In this document: positions 1-7,501 of the stretch, piece after piece
Layout: every line of letters begins with the position of its first letter
Numbering within the stretch: position 1 is the first letter of the stretch
From: Prevotella communis
GTDB taxonomy: Bacteria; Bacteroidota; Bacteroidia; Bacteroidales; Bacteroidaceae
NCBI RefSeq assembly: GCF_022024175.1
Contig: NZ_CP091794.1
Coordinates: forward strand, 1,054,001 to 1,118,000
DNA: 64,000 nucleotides
Reading direction: 5' to 3'
Program-made: the position numbers and the translations under genes
Notes under the pieces: generated by a model
The model's input: the letters and a program-made list of their open reading frames with translations, nothing else
Told to the model about the DNA's origin: nothing
The model's database searches: none

Positions 1-62
1 GAAACGGTCAGCACGCCCATCATTGCCACGAGGCAGAGAAGGTGTTTCAAAGTATATTTCAT
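1..62 (-). CDS. N-terminus of an exported protein (cut by the window edge)
   Basis: The first 62 bases, read on the minus strand, open with an ATG at 62-60 followed by about 20 codons giving a basic start (MKYTLKHLL) and a hydrophobic stretch (CLVAMMGVLTV). That is the shape of a signal peptide, possibly of a lipoprotein. The start lies 5 bp after the stop of the metal permease, so the two genes are probably co-transcribed and the product may be an exported partner in metal handling. The rest lies outside the window and the function cannot be assigned. Confidence 0.5.
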   Translation of the reverse strand, partial: MKYTLKHLLCLVAMMGVLTV

Positions 63-67
63 AGGTT

Positions 68-1297
68 TCAAGCCTTTCCTTTGAACGTATATCCGATACC
101 CTCAACAGCTTTACGGATAGACTCTTCTGTGGCAGGGCCTTTGATGGTGAGGGTGTTGGCAGAGGCACTGGCCTTGGCTTTCTCTACGCCAGGCAGATCC
201 TCGACGGCACGGACTACGGCTGCCTCGCAATGGCTGCAATGCATGTCCTCGACACGATAGACGGTCACGTCGGGGTCTAAGGGCTTTTGGGCGGTAAACT
301 TGCTGAAAAACTTCATCATAAGAGCAAATATAATTAATAATGTTAATACTGTGGCGCAAATAATCTTAAACGGACTGGGCAAGGCGGATGTGCTTATGCA
401 GCAAGCATCTTGGGCAGCGACGGAGAAGTCGATTCCCGTAGCATTGAGCAGCAGGCCGAATAGAACCGCAAAACCAACAATGGTCATCAGATAAATCGAT
501 GTAAAGCGACGCCCCATCGACTTGTGAACCACGAGGATAGAGGCGAGATTTACCGCAGGCCCGGCCATCAGCATCACTAGTGCCGCTCCTGGCGAGAGTC
601 CTTTCATCATCAGGGCTGCTGCCACGGGAATACTACCCGTCGAGCAGATATACATCGGTACGGCGATGACCAGTATCACCAGCATCTGTAGCAACGGCTG
701 ACTGCCGAAGGAGAGGAAAAACTCATCTGGCACAGCTACCTGAATCAATGCCGCAACAACAAGTCCAATAAGCAGTCGCAGACCGATGTCGCGAAGCATA
801 TCATAGTAGGCATACTTCAGTACGCGCCAAATCCTGTTTCCGCTTTCTACTAGGCATGAAGTGAACGAATCATCCTTTAAATCATCCTCACGAACCAGAC
901 GGTTTACCAACAATCCTCCGCAGACACCTGTGATTAGTGCTGCTGTAGGTCGGATAATAGCAAATCCCAGTCCCATCAGAGAGAACGTGGCCAGAATGGA
1001 GTCGATGCCCGTCTGTGGCGTGGCGATGAGAAACGAAGCGATAGCGCCTTTTGAAGCTTTCTCGTTTCTGAGTCCGATAGCCGTTGGGATCACGCCGCAT
1101 GAACAGAGGGGTAGGGGTACACCCAACAGCGCTGCCCATAGCACGGACAGCTTATTGTTACGCGAAAGATAGTTGGCATAGAACTTCTGCGGTACGAATA
1201 CGTGCAACACTCCCGCGATGAAGAATCCCAACAACAGATAGGGAGCCATTTCGCAGACCACGTTCAGAAGCGATGTGAGGAAACCCTGTAAATCCAT
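68..1297 (-). CDS. SO_0444-type Cu/Zn efflux permease with C-terminal HMA domain
   Basis: Inner-membrane permease of the DUF318/ArsP-like superfamily, probably exporting a soft metal ion or metal complex. About eight hydrophobic segments are visible, with the Cys motif PLPLCSCGVIPT near residue 50 and a second small/Cys motif (PMYICSTGSIPVAAAL) around residue 225. After a His/Cys-free linker the last ~65 residues form a heavy-metal-associated domain with MHCSHCEAAV as the metal site. A longer reading frame starts at 1318, but a -7 box (TACCTTTG) lies inside that extension, so I place the start at 1297, with 1303 as the alternative. An exported-protein gene follows 5 bp downstream. Substrate assignment to Cu or Zn is by family only. 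Confidence 0.85.
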   Translation of the reverse strand: MDLQGFLTSLLNVVCEMAPYLLLGFFIAGVLHVFVPQKFYANYLSRNNKLSVLWAALLGVPLPLCSCGVIPTAIGLRNEKASKGAIASFLIATPQTGIDSILATFSLMGLGFAIIRPTAALITGVCGGLLVNRLVREDDLKDDSFTSCLVESGNRIWRVLKYAYYDMLRDIGLRLLIGLVVAALIQVAVPDEFFLSFGSQPLLQMLVILVIAVPMYICSTGSIPVAAALMMKGLSPGAALVMLMAGPAVNLASILVVHKSMGRRFTSIYLMTIVGFAVLFGLLLNATGIDFSVAAQDACCISTSALPSPFKIICATVLTLLIIFALMMKFFSKFTAQKPLDPDVTVYRVEDMHCSHCEAAVVRAVEDLPGVEKAKASASANTLTIKGPATEESIRKAVEGIGYTFKGKA

Positions 1298-1307
1298 AAC
1301 CATGCTG

Positions 1308-1315
1308 CAAAGGTA
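1308..1315 (-). promoter_or_regulatory. -7 promoter box of the metal permease
   Basis: TACCTTTG on the minus strand matches the Bacteroidota -7 consensus TAnnTTTG. It lies only about 10 bp before the ATG at 1297/1303, so the mRNA would have almost no leader. It also argues against the in-frame upstream ATG at 1318. Confidence 0.55.
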
Positions 1316-1412
1316 CAATAAAATAATGAATTATAATACCTAAAAGATTTAATATTTCTTTTTGGCCCTGAAGTATAACATGGCTCCTTCTACGTGGAAG
1401 TTGAGGACGGCA

Positions 1413-1466
1413 ATACAGTTCTATCATCTTGCGGACAGTCAGCTTCTCTCGCTCAATCCTGCTCAT
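1413..1466 (-). pseudogene. 5' stub of a YgbA-like (nitrous oxide-stimulated promoter family) gene, copy 1
   Basis: The minus strand reads MSRIEREKLTVRKMIELY, the start of the small PF11756/YgbA family, usually about 100 residues with conserved Cys and His later on. Homology stops after 18 codons and what follows is unrelated. The same 54 bp, with one mismatch, recur at 5979-6032, where homology also ends after the same codon. A short frame of 23 codons (1478-1549) sits between this stub and the thioesterase; I cannot assign it. The remaining 1323-1412 shows nothing else I recognise. Confidence 0.5.
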
Positions 1467-1552
1467 TCTTTGAATTTCTATTTCTCGTGGTCACAAGCTT
1501 TTGATGTGTCAACAGTAAAGCCATCAGCCTTGTTCCGTTCCTTGGGCATCGT

Positions 1553-2254
1553 TTATGTAAACTCAATGATGGCACTCACCTCACTCCCTATAGACAGAGA
1601 AACGATGATGCCATCAGCTATTTTGTAAATAGTAGGAGTCAGACTATCTTCAAGCTTTGCAGCTACCCGATATTCTACCCGTAAGCCGGTTACCACAAAA
1701 TCCTCAGGTAACAATTCCATTGCCATGCGGACATAGTTGGCATTGTTCAGATGCTTGTTGTAGTCGATGTCGGCACGTAGCACCTTGATAGGCTCCAGCA
1801 CTTCACCTTCCGTCTTAGGCAGGATGATACGGCGGTCTTTGTAGTTCATCTCCAGCTGTGGCTCCAGCTTCATTGATTGTATGGTCGCATCGTCCACACG
1901 TTTCAGTTTTCCAGCCAACTTGTCAACGAATGCTCCCATGCTCCATGTCTTGTAGCAGGGGTTTCCTTGGGCATCATAGATGAACGTATTGCGGAATCCA
2001 AACATGGGTTTCATGCCATAGACGGAGGTTGTCACCGTCAACTCCTCTTTGTAGTCAGGCACACGGATAATCTCAACCTGGCGTGTTGCCAAGAGCTGAG
2101 CCATATTCTGTTGCACGAAGTAGTCCTTGACTTCCGGCTCGCTGTCAATCCACATCTCTGAGCAGTCCTGCATCATCTGGAGAGCTGAATAGAGTTTCAG
2201 CTTTCCTTCGCTGTCACAGGTGCTTGTTGTTACCTTATATGTTAAGCTGTACAT
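1553..2254 (-). CDS. Acyl-ACP thioesterase (FatA/FatB-like)
   Basis: 233 residues, the usual length for bacterial acyl-[acyl-carrier-protein] thioesterases with two hotdog folds (PF01643). It would release fatty acids from acyl-ACP in the cytoplasm. The first hotdog covers roughly residues 1-130 (helix with LYSALQMMQDCSE), the second roughly 145-230, with the characteristic DIDYNKHLNNANYVRMA segment. It starts 3 bp after the stop of the flavin reductase gene and ends a short operon that begins with a broken nitroreductase. The start gives the normal N-terminus. Confident on family; chain-length preference cannot be read. Confidence 0.88.
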   Translation of the reverse strand: MYSLTYKVTTSTCDSEGKLKLYSALQMMQDCSEMWIDSEPEVKDYFVQQNMAQLLATRQVEIIRVPDYKEELTVTTSVYGMKPMFGFRNTFIYDAQGNPCYKTWSMGAFVDKLAGKLKRVDDATIQSMKLEPQLEMNYKDRRIILPKTEGEVLEPIKVLRADIDYNKHLNNANYVRMAMELLPEDFVVTGLRVEYRVAAKLEDSLTPTIYKIADGIIVSLSIGSEVSAIIEFT

Positions 2255-2257
2255 ATC

Positions 2258-2821
2258 CTACTTCAATTGCTTTCCGTCAGAGAATGCCTTGCCTACGGTC
2301 TTGCCAAGTTGGATGTAGGTGTGGTGAACGGGATCGAAGGTAATCAGTTCCATCTTCTCCACATCGGGCTTGCCGTCCTCGGCCAGATACTTCTCGTCAC
2401 AAAGGATGTTCACGATTTCAGCTACAAGGTAGTAGCCTGTCTCACTCTCGTCAATCTTCTGCTTCACGCGACACTCCAGCGTCATCGGGAACTCCTTGAA
2501 TACTGGGGCATTCACATTAGGAGCCTTCTCAATACTCCAGCCTGTCTTCTCCATCTTGTCTGGAGTGTTCCTACCGCTGACGATGCCTACATAATCAGAG
2601 GCAACCATTGTCTCAGCAGTTGCAAAGGCAACGGTAAACTCAGTAGTTACAGCCAAGTTGTCCGTTGTCTGATGCGAACCAAGCGAGATAATGATTTCGT
2701 GCATATCCCACTGGCCACCCCAAGCAGCATTCATGGCGTTGGGCTTACCTTCTTTGTCATAGGTGCCGATAATCAGCACGGGTTGTGGCAACAGCCACGC
2801 AGTTGATTTGAAACTCTTCAT
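2258..2821 (-). CDS. Flavin reductase family protein (FMN-binding split barrel)
   Basis: 187 residues from the ATG at 2821 (MKSFKSTAWLLPQPV), the normal N-terminus of this family. A longer frame reaches 2854, and ATG codons at 2848 and 2845 overlap the ancestral stop of the nitroreductase, so a start there is also possible. The segment PNAMNAAWGGQWD and the later SLGSHQTTDN are typical of flavin reductase-like domains that bind FMN and reduce it with NAD(P)H. The specific partner is unknown; a nitroreductase neighbour would also use FMN, but it is broken here. Downstream lies the thioesterase gene, 3 bp away. Confidence 0.82.
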   Translation of the reverse strand: MKSFKSTAWLLPQPVLIIGTYDKEGKPNAMNAAWGGQWDMHEIIISLGSHQTTDNLAVTTEFTVAFATAETMVASDYVGIVSGRNTPDKMEKTGWSIEKAPNVNAPVFKEFPMTLECRVKQKIDESETGYYLVAEIVNILCDEKYLAEDGKPDVEKMELITFDPVHHTYIQLGKTVGKAFSDGKQLK

Positions 2822-2844
2822 ATTTATGCTTGTTTTATTGTTCA

Positions 2845-3134
2845 TCATACCCATTCAAAGTTTTCTTTTCCGGCACCAATCTCAAAACAGCTTTCTGTCC
2901 TGCCATGACGATATAGTTGCCTACATTACGGAACTTCCCATATTTGGCCATCGTTCCTTGGAATGCCTTCGGCTCGTTCCGAATAAGCTGTATATGCAAC
3001 TTACCCTCACGGTTCAGTACAGCGATTTTCTTTTCTAGCACCTTGACTACATTCTCTGCCAACGGCTGTTCCTTATATGCCCTTACACTGTGACGGGCTT
3101 CAATAGCTTCTTCTAGGGTCATTTCACAAAACAT
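2845..3134 (-). pseudogene. Nitroreductase with internal deletion
   Basis: The frame from 3134 gives a clear nitroreductase N-terminus (EAIEARHSVRAYKEQPL, then NVGNYIVMAGQKA), but after about 83 residues it runs into a different frame. In that other frame the last codons read FEIGAGKENFEWV and a TGA at 2847-2845, which looks like the natural C-terminus of the family. So roughly 150 codons have been lost between the two parts and the join is out of frame; the residual frame ends at 2835. The original TGA overlapped the ATGATG of the flavin reductase gene, showing the former translational coupling. FMN and substrate residues of the missing part are gone, so no activity is expected. Confidence 0.72.
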
Positions 3135-3148
3135 ATTAAATCTGGGTG

Positions 3149-3156
3149 TAAAGATA
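3149..3156 (-). promoter_or_regulatory. -7 promoter box of the nitroreductase/flavin reductase/thioesterase operon
   Basis: TATCTTTA on the minus strand, about 15 bp before the nitroreductase ATG; a near match to TAnnTTTG (last base differs). Confidence 0.4.
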
Positions 3157-3178
3157 GGAAAAAATGAAGAATTATTGC

Positions 3179-3186
3179 TATCTTTG
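3179..3186 (+). promoter_or_regulatory. -7 promoter box before the GNAT remnant
   Basis: TATCTTTG on the plus strand fits TAnnTTTG. It lies about 97 bp upstream of the acetyltransferase remnant and back to back with the nitroreductase promoter. Confidence 0.45.
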
Positions 3187-3226
3187 TGCCAAGATTTAAC
3201 AAAAGTTGAGTCTCGTCACGACTCGG

Positions 3227-3247
3227 CCAATCATGCAAGCATGTTGG
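3227..3247 (+). repeat. 21-bp palindrome in the leader of the GNAT remnant
   Basis: CCAATCATGC/AAGCATGTTGG: the arms CCAA-CATGC and GCATG-TTGG pair almost perfectly. The flanks (ACTCGG... and ...CGCTCGCTGCTCC) resemble the flanks of the palindrome at 8502-8563, so the two may belong to one class of extragenic palindrome. Function unknown. Confidence 0.3.
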
Positions 3248-3282
3248 CGCTCGCTGCTCCAAGACTTGAGAATTATTAGGAT

Positions 3283-3480
3283 TTGATTCAGAAACAGATA
3301 TCTACAGAGAACGCTAACGATGGGCAATTGAAACAGCTCTACGAGACGGCATTCCCCAAGGAAGAACAGATTCCCTGGGATGACTTGGTGCGACTAATTG
3401 GTGAGATGCATCTGGTATTTCGCCGTTAAGGAAGAACTGCGAGGGAAAGGTCTTCGAAATCAAGTTAATGCTTCTCGCTT
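3283..3480 (+). pseudogene. GNAT acetyltransferase with internal deletion
   Basis: From a TTG at 3283 the frame gives a GNAT N-terminus (LKQLYETAFPKEEQIPWDD, then LIGEMHLVF) and stops at 3429. In the next frame the sequence continues at once as FAVKEELRGKGL, which is the acetyl-CoA-binding motif A of the same family. Some 25-30 codons between the two were therefore removed and the frame broken; after motif A the similarity fades. Together with the nitroreductase and rhodanese wrecks this marks a decaying stretch. The rest of the gap up to 3588 holds only the promoter listed next. Confidence 0.6.
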
Positions 3481-3537
3481 GTCGTTAAACTCTCTTAAAG
3501 TTTTCAATAAATCGCTTACGATATAAATTAATGTACT

Positions 3538-3545
3538 TACCTTTG
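3538..3545 (+). promoter_or_regulatory. -7 promoter box of the ferritin-like gene
   Basis: TACCTTTG, a perfect TAnnTTTG box, 43 bp before the ATG at 3589. Confidence 0.6.
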
Positions 3546-3588
3546 CAAACAAATTGAATATATTTTAATTGCAAAGATTATCCAACTA

Positions 3589-3984
3589 ATGAAACTAACA
3601 GACAATGAAATGAAATTTCTCCTGAAGTCACAACAGGGAGAACTGGATGCTGTATTGATGTACAAGGCCCTTGCTGAAAAAGTGAAGGATGAGAAGGAGG
3701 CTCAAGTCTTTCTTCAACTGGCTGCCGATGAGGGACGTCATGCAGCAGTGCTGAAAGGTATAACGAATCAGGTGTTGAAACCAAAGAAGACAATGGCTCG
3801 TATCATGCCGCTGCTTTATACCATTTTGGGACGTAAAAGACTTTATAGGTTGATAGCTAAAGGTGAGTATGCTGCCATAGCGAAATACAGACCCTATGTG
3901 GAACGCTTCCCTGAGATGGAGAGCGTGAAGAAAGACGAGAGACGGCATGGTGATGTGGTGATGGGACTATTAACAAATGGATAA
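3589..3984 (+). CDS. Ferritin-like (rubrerythrin-type) di-iron protein
   Basis: 131 residues forming one four-helix unit. Candidate iron ligands are in GELDAV (residue ~18), DEGRHAAV (E..H, ~50) and DERRHGDV near the C-terminus, the ExxH pairs expected of rubrerythrin-like domains. No rubredoxin domain follows, unlike classical rubrerythrin. Such proteins reduce peroxide or handle iron in the cytoplasm. A rhodanese remnant starts 3 bp after the stop, so the two were one operon. The promoter box at 3538-3545 sits just upstream. Family placement is firm, the physiological substrate is not. Confidence 0.75.
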   Translation: MKLTDNEMKFLLKSQQGELDAVLMYKALAEKVKDEKEAQVFLQLAADEGRHAAVLKGITNQVLKPKKTMARIMPLLYTILGRKRLYRLIAKGEYAAIAKYRPYVERFPEMESVKKDERRHGDVVMGLLTNG

Positions 3985-3987
3985 ATA

Positions 3988-4152
3988 ATGATAAAGAAGT
4001 ATATGAGAAAACTGATGGCTTTTTTTGTGGCTTTACTTGGTTTAACTGCCGGACGACTGGCTGGCGTGGGATATAAGTGTGTGAACCTAATAGGAGGTAT
4101 CATCGCCTGGAAAGCAGCGGAAATGCCTGTAATCAAGGAAAACAACAAATAA
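3988..4152 (+). pseudogene. Exported rhodanese remnant (signal peptide joined to C-terminal tail)
   Basis: A 54-residue frame. The first ~20 residues look like a signal peptide (MRKLMAFFVALLGLTA). They run straight into GRLAGVGYKCVNLIGGIIAW, the C-terminal part of a rhodanese domain (usual form: A..L...GY..V..L.GGI.AW). The catalytic Cys loop and the first two thirds of the domain are missing. The join is in frame, so a short peptide could still be made, but sulfurtransferase activity is excluded. It follows the ferritin-like gene by 3 bp. Confidence 0.55.
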
Positions 4153-4330
4153 GGAAAATGTATCCGATGCAGATTCTCAAAGATGGCAGATACTGTTTTA
4201 AATACCAAACTTTTTGGATTAAAAGTGAGACATTTTAACAATCCTTGTCTATTGATTGCATTTACACGCAGCATTCATGCCCTGTTTTCAATGTAAATTG
4301 CGACAGGGCTCTGCTGTGATGTAAGATTCA

Positions 4331-4480
4331 ATGCTTAGCGAGTTCCATAACAACAATCAGTGTATGGCGTTTATCGTCTGCGGCGATGTTTTTCTGATGT
4401 TTACGGGTGCAGCCGCACTGGCTCTCCTCAGCAGTGTGCTATGTTTTATGATTATTTCTTTGTTATTTAAAAGGATTTGA
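4331..4480 (+). CDS. Possible small hydrophobic protein (49 residues)
   Basis: An ATG at 4331 opens 49 codons with one long hydrophobic stretch (FTGAAALALLSSVLCFMIIS) and a basic end (LLFKRI). I do not recognise it. The opposite strand also has a Cys-rich open frame here, so this may be chance. No promoter box is visible directly upstream. The rest of 4153-4330 shows no gene I can support. Confidence 0.2.
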   Translation: MLSEFHNNNQCMAFIVCGDVFLMFTGAAALALLSSVLCFMIISLLFKRI

Positions 4481-4519
4481 TTAACTTTGCAGCCATCAAG
4501 GGAAGACTGCGTTCTGCGG

Positions 4520-5632
4520 CTATTCTTCAGCCAATGTTCCAACATCTATCCCGTGAGGCTGGCCTTCAGTGGTTTCAGCCTCTTTCTTTTGCCTATTACA
4601 TGCAGGCTTGTCACGTGTCGGGTCATACTTCTCTCCACTTTTCCAAAGGCTGTATATGAGCAGTAGTAGCTTGCGCATAGTGGCTGTTACTCCAATCATT
4701 TTCGACTGTGTATTCCTGTCACATAGGCGCCCATAGAAATCTTTCATCTGAGGATTACACTGAGTGCTGACAATGGCAGGGAAATAGAGTGCCGTTCTGA
4801 TGTGTACGTTGCCCTGCTTTGAGATGTGGCGCTTAGGGTCAACAGGTCCTGACTGATGTGCAGGAACGTCAAGCCCTGCATATCTGGCTAACTGCTTACG
4901 ATTTGTTATCAACGCAAAGCCATTAGTCTCTGCAACCACGGCAACTACAGTCATAAACCCTATGCCGTTGATGGTTGTGATACGGTCAATACGCTCTGAC
5001 AGTCCGGGCTCCTGCTTGATCTTCTCGCGGATGGCCTTCTGATTACTGTCCAGCTGTTTGTCTATCTCGTTGATAAGTTTGTTATAGTGCTTGACGATGC
5101 TCTTCTCCGCTATCTCGCTGTGTGCGAGTGCCTCCAGATGGTTCCTCAACTGTGTCTTGACCTTGTTGATGTCGGCCACGAAACGCGTCATCTGTCGCAG
5201 TTCCCTATAGATAGGAGATGGCGGTGCCCAAGGTTTGAGGCGCTTGTCCAAACACCCAAGCATCCCAAGAGTATAGGCATCCATGTCATCGGTCTTTGTA
5301 AGGATGCCTTCGTACTTAGCAAACTCACGGGCCTTATTAGGCAACACAACACAGACGTCCAGGCCGAGTTTACTCAGATGAGCTGCCAGCTGCTCATAAT
5401 AGACACCAGTGGGTTCCATCACATAGCGCAAAGGATAGCCCTTCAGAGCCTCCTTACGACTCCATTTGACGAACTGGTTGAAACCAGTCTTGTCGTTGTT
5501 AAACACTACAGGGGCGGTAGAGCATCCCTGATCGAACTCATACATACACAGGCAGGCCGTGAACGTACCCTTTGCAATGTCGATTCCCACGCACTGCATA
5601 AACCACTTGCCAGGTTCGAAATTCGGTTTCAT
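4520..5632 (-). CDS. IS110-family transposase (DEDD recombinase)
   Basis: 370 residues. The N-terminal RuvC-like DEDD domain shows VGIDIAKGTF (first Asp), VMEPTGVYYEQL (Glu) and TKTDDMDAYTL (last acidic pair). The C-terminal transposase_20 domain has INGIGFMTVVAVVAE and the conserved AGLDVP...HQSGPV with the proposed nucleophilic Ser. Length is normal and no frameshift is seen, so it is probably active. An internal ATG (MQCVGIDIAKG, residue 13) is an alternative start. The enzyme would act with the bridge RNA from the 5' region. No close neighbour depends on it. Confidence 0.9.
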   Translation of the reverse strand: MKPNFEPGKWFMQCVGIDIAKGTFTACLCMYEFDQGCSTAPVVFNNDKTGFNQFVKWSRKEALKGYPLRYVMEPTGVYYEQLAAHLSKLGLDVCVVLPNKAREFAKYEGILTKTDDMDAYTLGMLGCLDKRLKPWAPPSPIYRELRQMTRFVADINKVKTQLRNHLEALAHSEIAEKSIVKHYNKLINEIDKQLDSNQKAIREKIKQEPGLSERIDRITTINGIGFMTVVAVVAETNGFALITNRKQLARYAGLDVPAHQSGPVDPKRHISKQGNVHIRTALYFPAIVSTQCNPQMKDFYGRLCDRNTQSKMIGVTATMRKLLLLIYSLWKSGEKYDPTRDKPACNRQKKEAETTEGQPHGIDVGTLAEE

Positions 5633-5639
5633 ACGGTTT

Positions 5640-5960
5640 GAATTTTAAGTTAATAATGTTGATGATTATAGCCTCAAATCCTCACCGCCTTTCCTCTTGT
5701 ATATACTCTGAATCATCCCCTGCCATACCTGAGCGATGTCCTCTGATACTTTGTCCTGGCTCCAAAGATCTGAAAAATGAGGGTGGAAGCTTATCCTGCC
5801 ATACGATATAGCCGATGCTTATCTAGGTACCAGCCTTCTCACCCTCAACGGCATAAATCTCTAGCAAAGCTACAAAACTTAAACCGTATTGCATCCATCT
5901 GCAAGAATTATTTCATGAAAATGGAACAATCTCTATAATCGGATGCAAAGGTAAGAGATA
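5640..5960 (-). ncRNA. Candidate IS110 bridge RNA region
   Basis: This untranslated leader of the transposase contains a strong stem (5778-5789 with 5835-5847, one bulge) enclosing a 45-nt internal region. The 10-mer CCTGCCATAC occurs at 5719-5728 and again at 5795-5804, once in each of two predicted loop regions. Two loops sharing a sequence around a core is what the known bridge RNAs of the IS110 family look like (target-binding and donor-binding loops). The exact ends and the pairing to the flanks are not worked out. Confidence 0.45.
5946..5953 (-). promoter_or_regulatory. -7 promoter box reading into the IS110 element
   Basis: TACCTTTG on the minus strand, at the outer end of the untranslated region. 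It would start a transcript carrying the bridge RNA and then the transposase. Confidence 0.5.
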
Positions 5961-5978
5961 CCAGTCCCCTGGCAATCT

Positions 5979-6032
5979 ATACAGTTCTATCATCTTGCGG
6001 ACAGTCTGCTTCTCTCGCTCAATCCTGCTCAT
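5979..6032 (-). pseudogene. 5' stub of a YgbA-like gene, copy 2
   Basis: The minus strand reads MSRIEREKQTVRKMIELY and then loses similarity, at the same codon as copy 1 (1413-1466). Its ATG overlaps the TGA of the MBL-fold gene (ATGA), so it was translated as the last gene of that operon. The IS110 element begins directly where similarity ends; no matching 3' half is visible on the far side of the element. Confidence 0.5.
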
Positions 6033-6826
6033 ACCATTTCGTTCAATGTTCCACATCTGAAGGACTGTAGCTGTTCTCCCATCACGCCCTTCATTACCTC
6101 AAGCACATTGTCACCTGTACAATGGCTTGTATAGAACAGCGTTTTAGGATACTTTTCTTTCAGCCTGTGTGCCAAGGCCTGTATTTCTTCCTCTGGTTCC
6201 ATACCATCAAGTAAATGGAAGCCACCTACAACGGTATGAACGGGCCATGGACATGCGGACAGGATATTCTCCAGACCACTATGAGCACAACCTGTAAATA
6301 GCAGACCATCGATATACAGGGCTAGCTCATGACGAAAATCATCGAGGACAAAGTCTCCATTGACATCCTGCACGTAGAGATTCTGATTGCCCTTGGGTAT
6401 TATATGATTCTGAGGTATATGAGCAATGGCGTGAAGACCTTTTGCTATCTCACAGGTCTGGTCTATCGAGATAAGCCTGTCAGTGTCTAACTCTGGCCAC
6501 TCCGTAGTAATGCTATGCAGATTCCCTCGCTTTGAGTAAAATGTACCACTCATTGCATTAGGTGAGACGATGACTTTAGCCTTTTGATTATGCTCCAAGA
6601 AGTATCGCAAGCCTCCAGCATGGTCGCTGTGACCATGAGAAATGAAAACATAGTCAACATCGCATAGATCTATGCCCAACTGCTCTGCATTCTTGATAAA
6701 CACGTCACTTGCTCCAGTATCAAGCAGGATCTTGTGCCGCTGGGCTTGCAAAAGGATTGACAGGCCATGCTCTGTAGAGAGTCGGCCATCCCTGCTTCGA
6801 TTATCTGATAGTACAGTCCACTTCAT
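6029..6826 (-). CDS. MBL-fold metallo-hydrolase
   Basis: 265 residues, a metallo-beta-lactamase fold protein of the kind related to the ribofuranosylaminobenzene phosphate synthase-like group. The metal site HGHSDHAGG is at about residue 64-72, a second ligand is in FTGCAHSGLEN (~178) and a third in VVGGFHLLDG (~202). No signal peptide, so cytoplasmic. It sits 6 bp downstream of the NifX-like gene; this pairing with Fe-S/FeMo-cofactor-like small proteins is common in anaerobes, but the substrate is unknown. Confidence 0.82.
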   Translation of the reverse strand: MKWTVLSDNRSRDGRLSTEHGLSILLQAQRHKILLDTGASDVFIKNAEQLGIDLCDVDYVFISHGHSDHAGGLRYFLEHNQKAKVIVSPNAMSGTFYSKRGNLHSITTEWPELDTDRLISIDQTCEIAKGLHAIAHIPQNHIIPKGNQNLYVQDVNGDFVLDDFRHELALYIDGLLFTGCAHSGLENILSACPWPVHTVVGGFHLLDGMEPEEEIQALAHRLKEKYPKTLFYTSHCTGDNVLEVMKGVMGEQLQSFRCGTLNEMV

Positions 6827-6832
6827 TCTTCC

Positions 6833-7234
6833 TTATTTCTTTCCAAACTTGGAAATCATGTACACAGGCTTGGCTTCATGGTGGCTGCAGTCATGATGGT
6901 CGCAGGATTCCAGTGAGTCCCGCAGCTCGCCGTTCTGGTATGACTTGAGCACATCATCCACCTTGCCATGGCAGCCTCTAATAACTGTGATGCCATGGGC
7001 TGACAGTTTGTTATAGGCTCCCATACCCATGTTGCCGGCGAGCATCAGGGTAATGCCCATTTCCTGCATGACAGATGCGATATTTGACTTGCATCCACAT
7101 CCCTCTGGTGAATCCAGGCGTTCTGTATTCTGCACCTGATTCTCATCATCGAGGGTTATAACTGTATAATAAGCACAATGACCAAAATGGTCATCAACCA
7201 TATCTTCACGTGTAGGAATAGCTATTTTCTTCAT
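6833..7234 (-). CDS. NifX/NifB-type iron-molybdenum cofactor-binding family protein
   Basis: A single dinitrogenase iron-molybdenum cofactor-binding domain (PF02579): IAIPTREDMVDDHFGHC at the start, GCGCKSNIAS in the middle and MLAGNMGMGAYNKL later. The C-terminus is rich in His and Cys (CDHHDCSHHE), suitable for metal binding. Alternative ATG codons at 7246 and 7237 would add a few residues; I chose the one giving MKKIAIP. No nif genes are nearby, so a role in metal or Fe-S cluster handling is more likely than nitrogen fixation. First gene of the operon with the MBL hydrolase. Confidence 0.8.
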   Translation of the reverse strand: MKKIAIPTREDMVDDHFGHCAYYTVITLDDENQVQNTERLDSPEGCGCKSNIASVMQEMGITLMLAGNMGMGAYNKLSAHGITVIRGCHGKVDDVLKSYQNGELRDSLESCDHHDCSHHEAKPVYMISKFGKK

Positions 7235-7267
7235 CATAATGTTCACAAAACATACTAATTTTCACTG

Positions 7268-7275
7268 CAAAGGTA
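7268..7275 (-). promoter_or_regulatory. -7 promoter box of the NifX-like/MBL operon
   Basis: TACCTTTG on the minus strand, 33 bp before the chosen ATG. Confidence 0.55.
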
Positions 7276-7339
7276 CTGATTTCTAATTGATTATTTGTAC
7301 ATTTGCATCCAACTTTACAATACTTTAGGATTTATCAAT

Positions 7340-7444
7340 ATGGCAGATAATTGTGAAAAGTGCAAATTGAAGGCTAAATATGATCAGAAGCCCAATTCGT
7401 TCTTGGGAAAGTTCTGGCGTTCTTGCTCTGGCAAGCGACCATAG
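7340..7444 (+). pseudogene. Small Cys protein, apparently interrupted
   Basis: An ATG at 7340 opens 34 codons (NCEKCKLKAKYDQ then FLGKFW) ending in TAG. Some 20 bp later another frame continues with HINFCPGWKGYILN and a stop. The two parts read like one small protein of about 55 residues with a CxxC pair and a later FCPGW, broken by a short insertion. I do not know a function. It lies in the otherwise empty 7248-7544 gap, opposite to both neighbours. Confidence 0.35.
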
Positions 7445-7501
7445 GTCGAGCGGGCATATCAACTTCTGCCCAGGTTGGAAAGGATACATCCTAAACTGAA
7501 A

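Larger units (their letters stand above)
4490..5977 (-). mobile_element. IS110-family insertion sequence (approximate limits)
   Basis: The element contains one transposase gene and a long untranslated stretch (about 330 bp) before it, the layout of IS110-group elements whose bridge RNA is encoded upstream of the transposase. I see no terminal inverted repeats, as expected for the family. The right limit is set where the YgbA-like stub at 5979 begins; the left limit is set just past the transposase stop and is uncertain by tens of bases. A -7 box (TAACTTTG, 4483-4490, plus strand) near the left end points into the element. Confidence 0.6.

Noticed and set aside
1158..1466. 102-codon frame on the minus strand starting with the YgbA-like stub
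   Set aside because: Only the first 18 codons resemble YgbA; the rest reads through the promoter and start of the permease gene.
4326..4437. Cys-containing frame on the minus strand reminiscent of CsoR-type repressors
   Set aside because: Only a CGC motif fits; the conserved helices and His/Cys ligands are missing and the frame is short.
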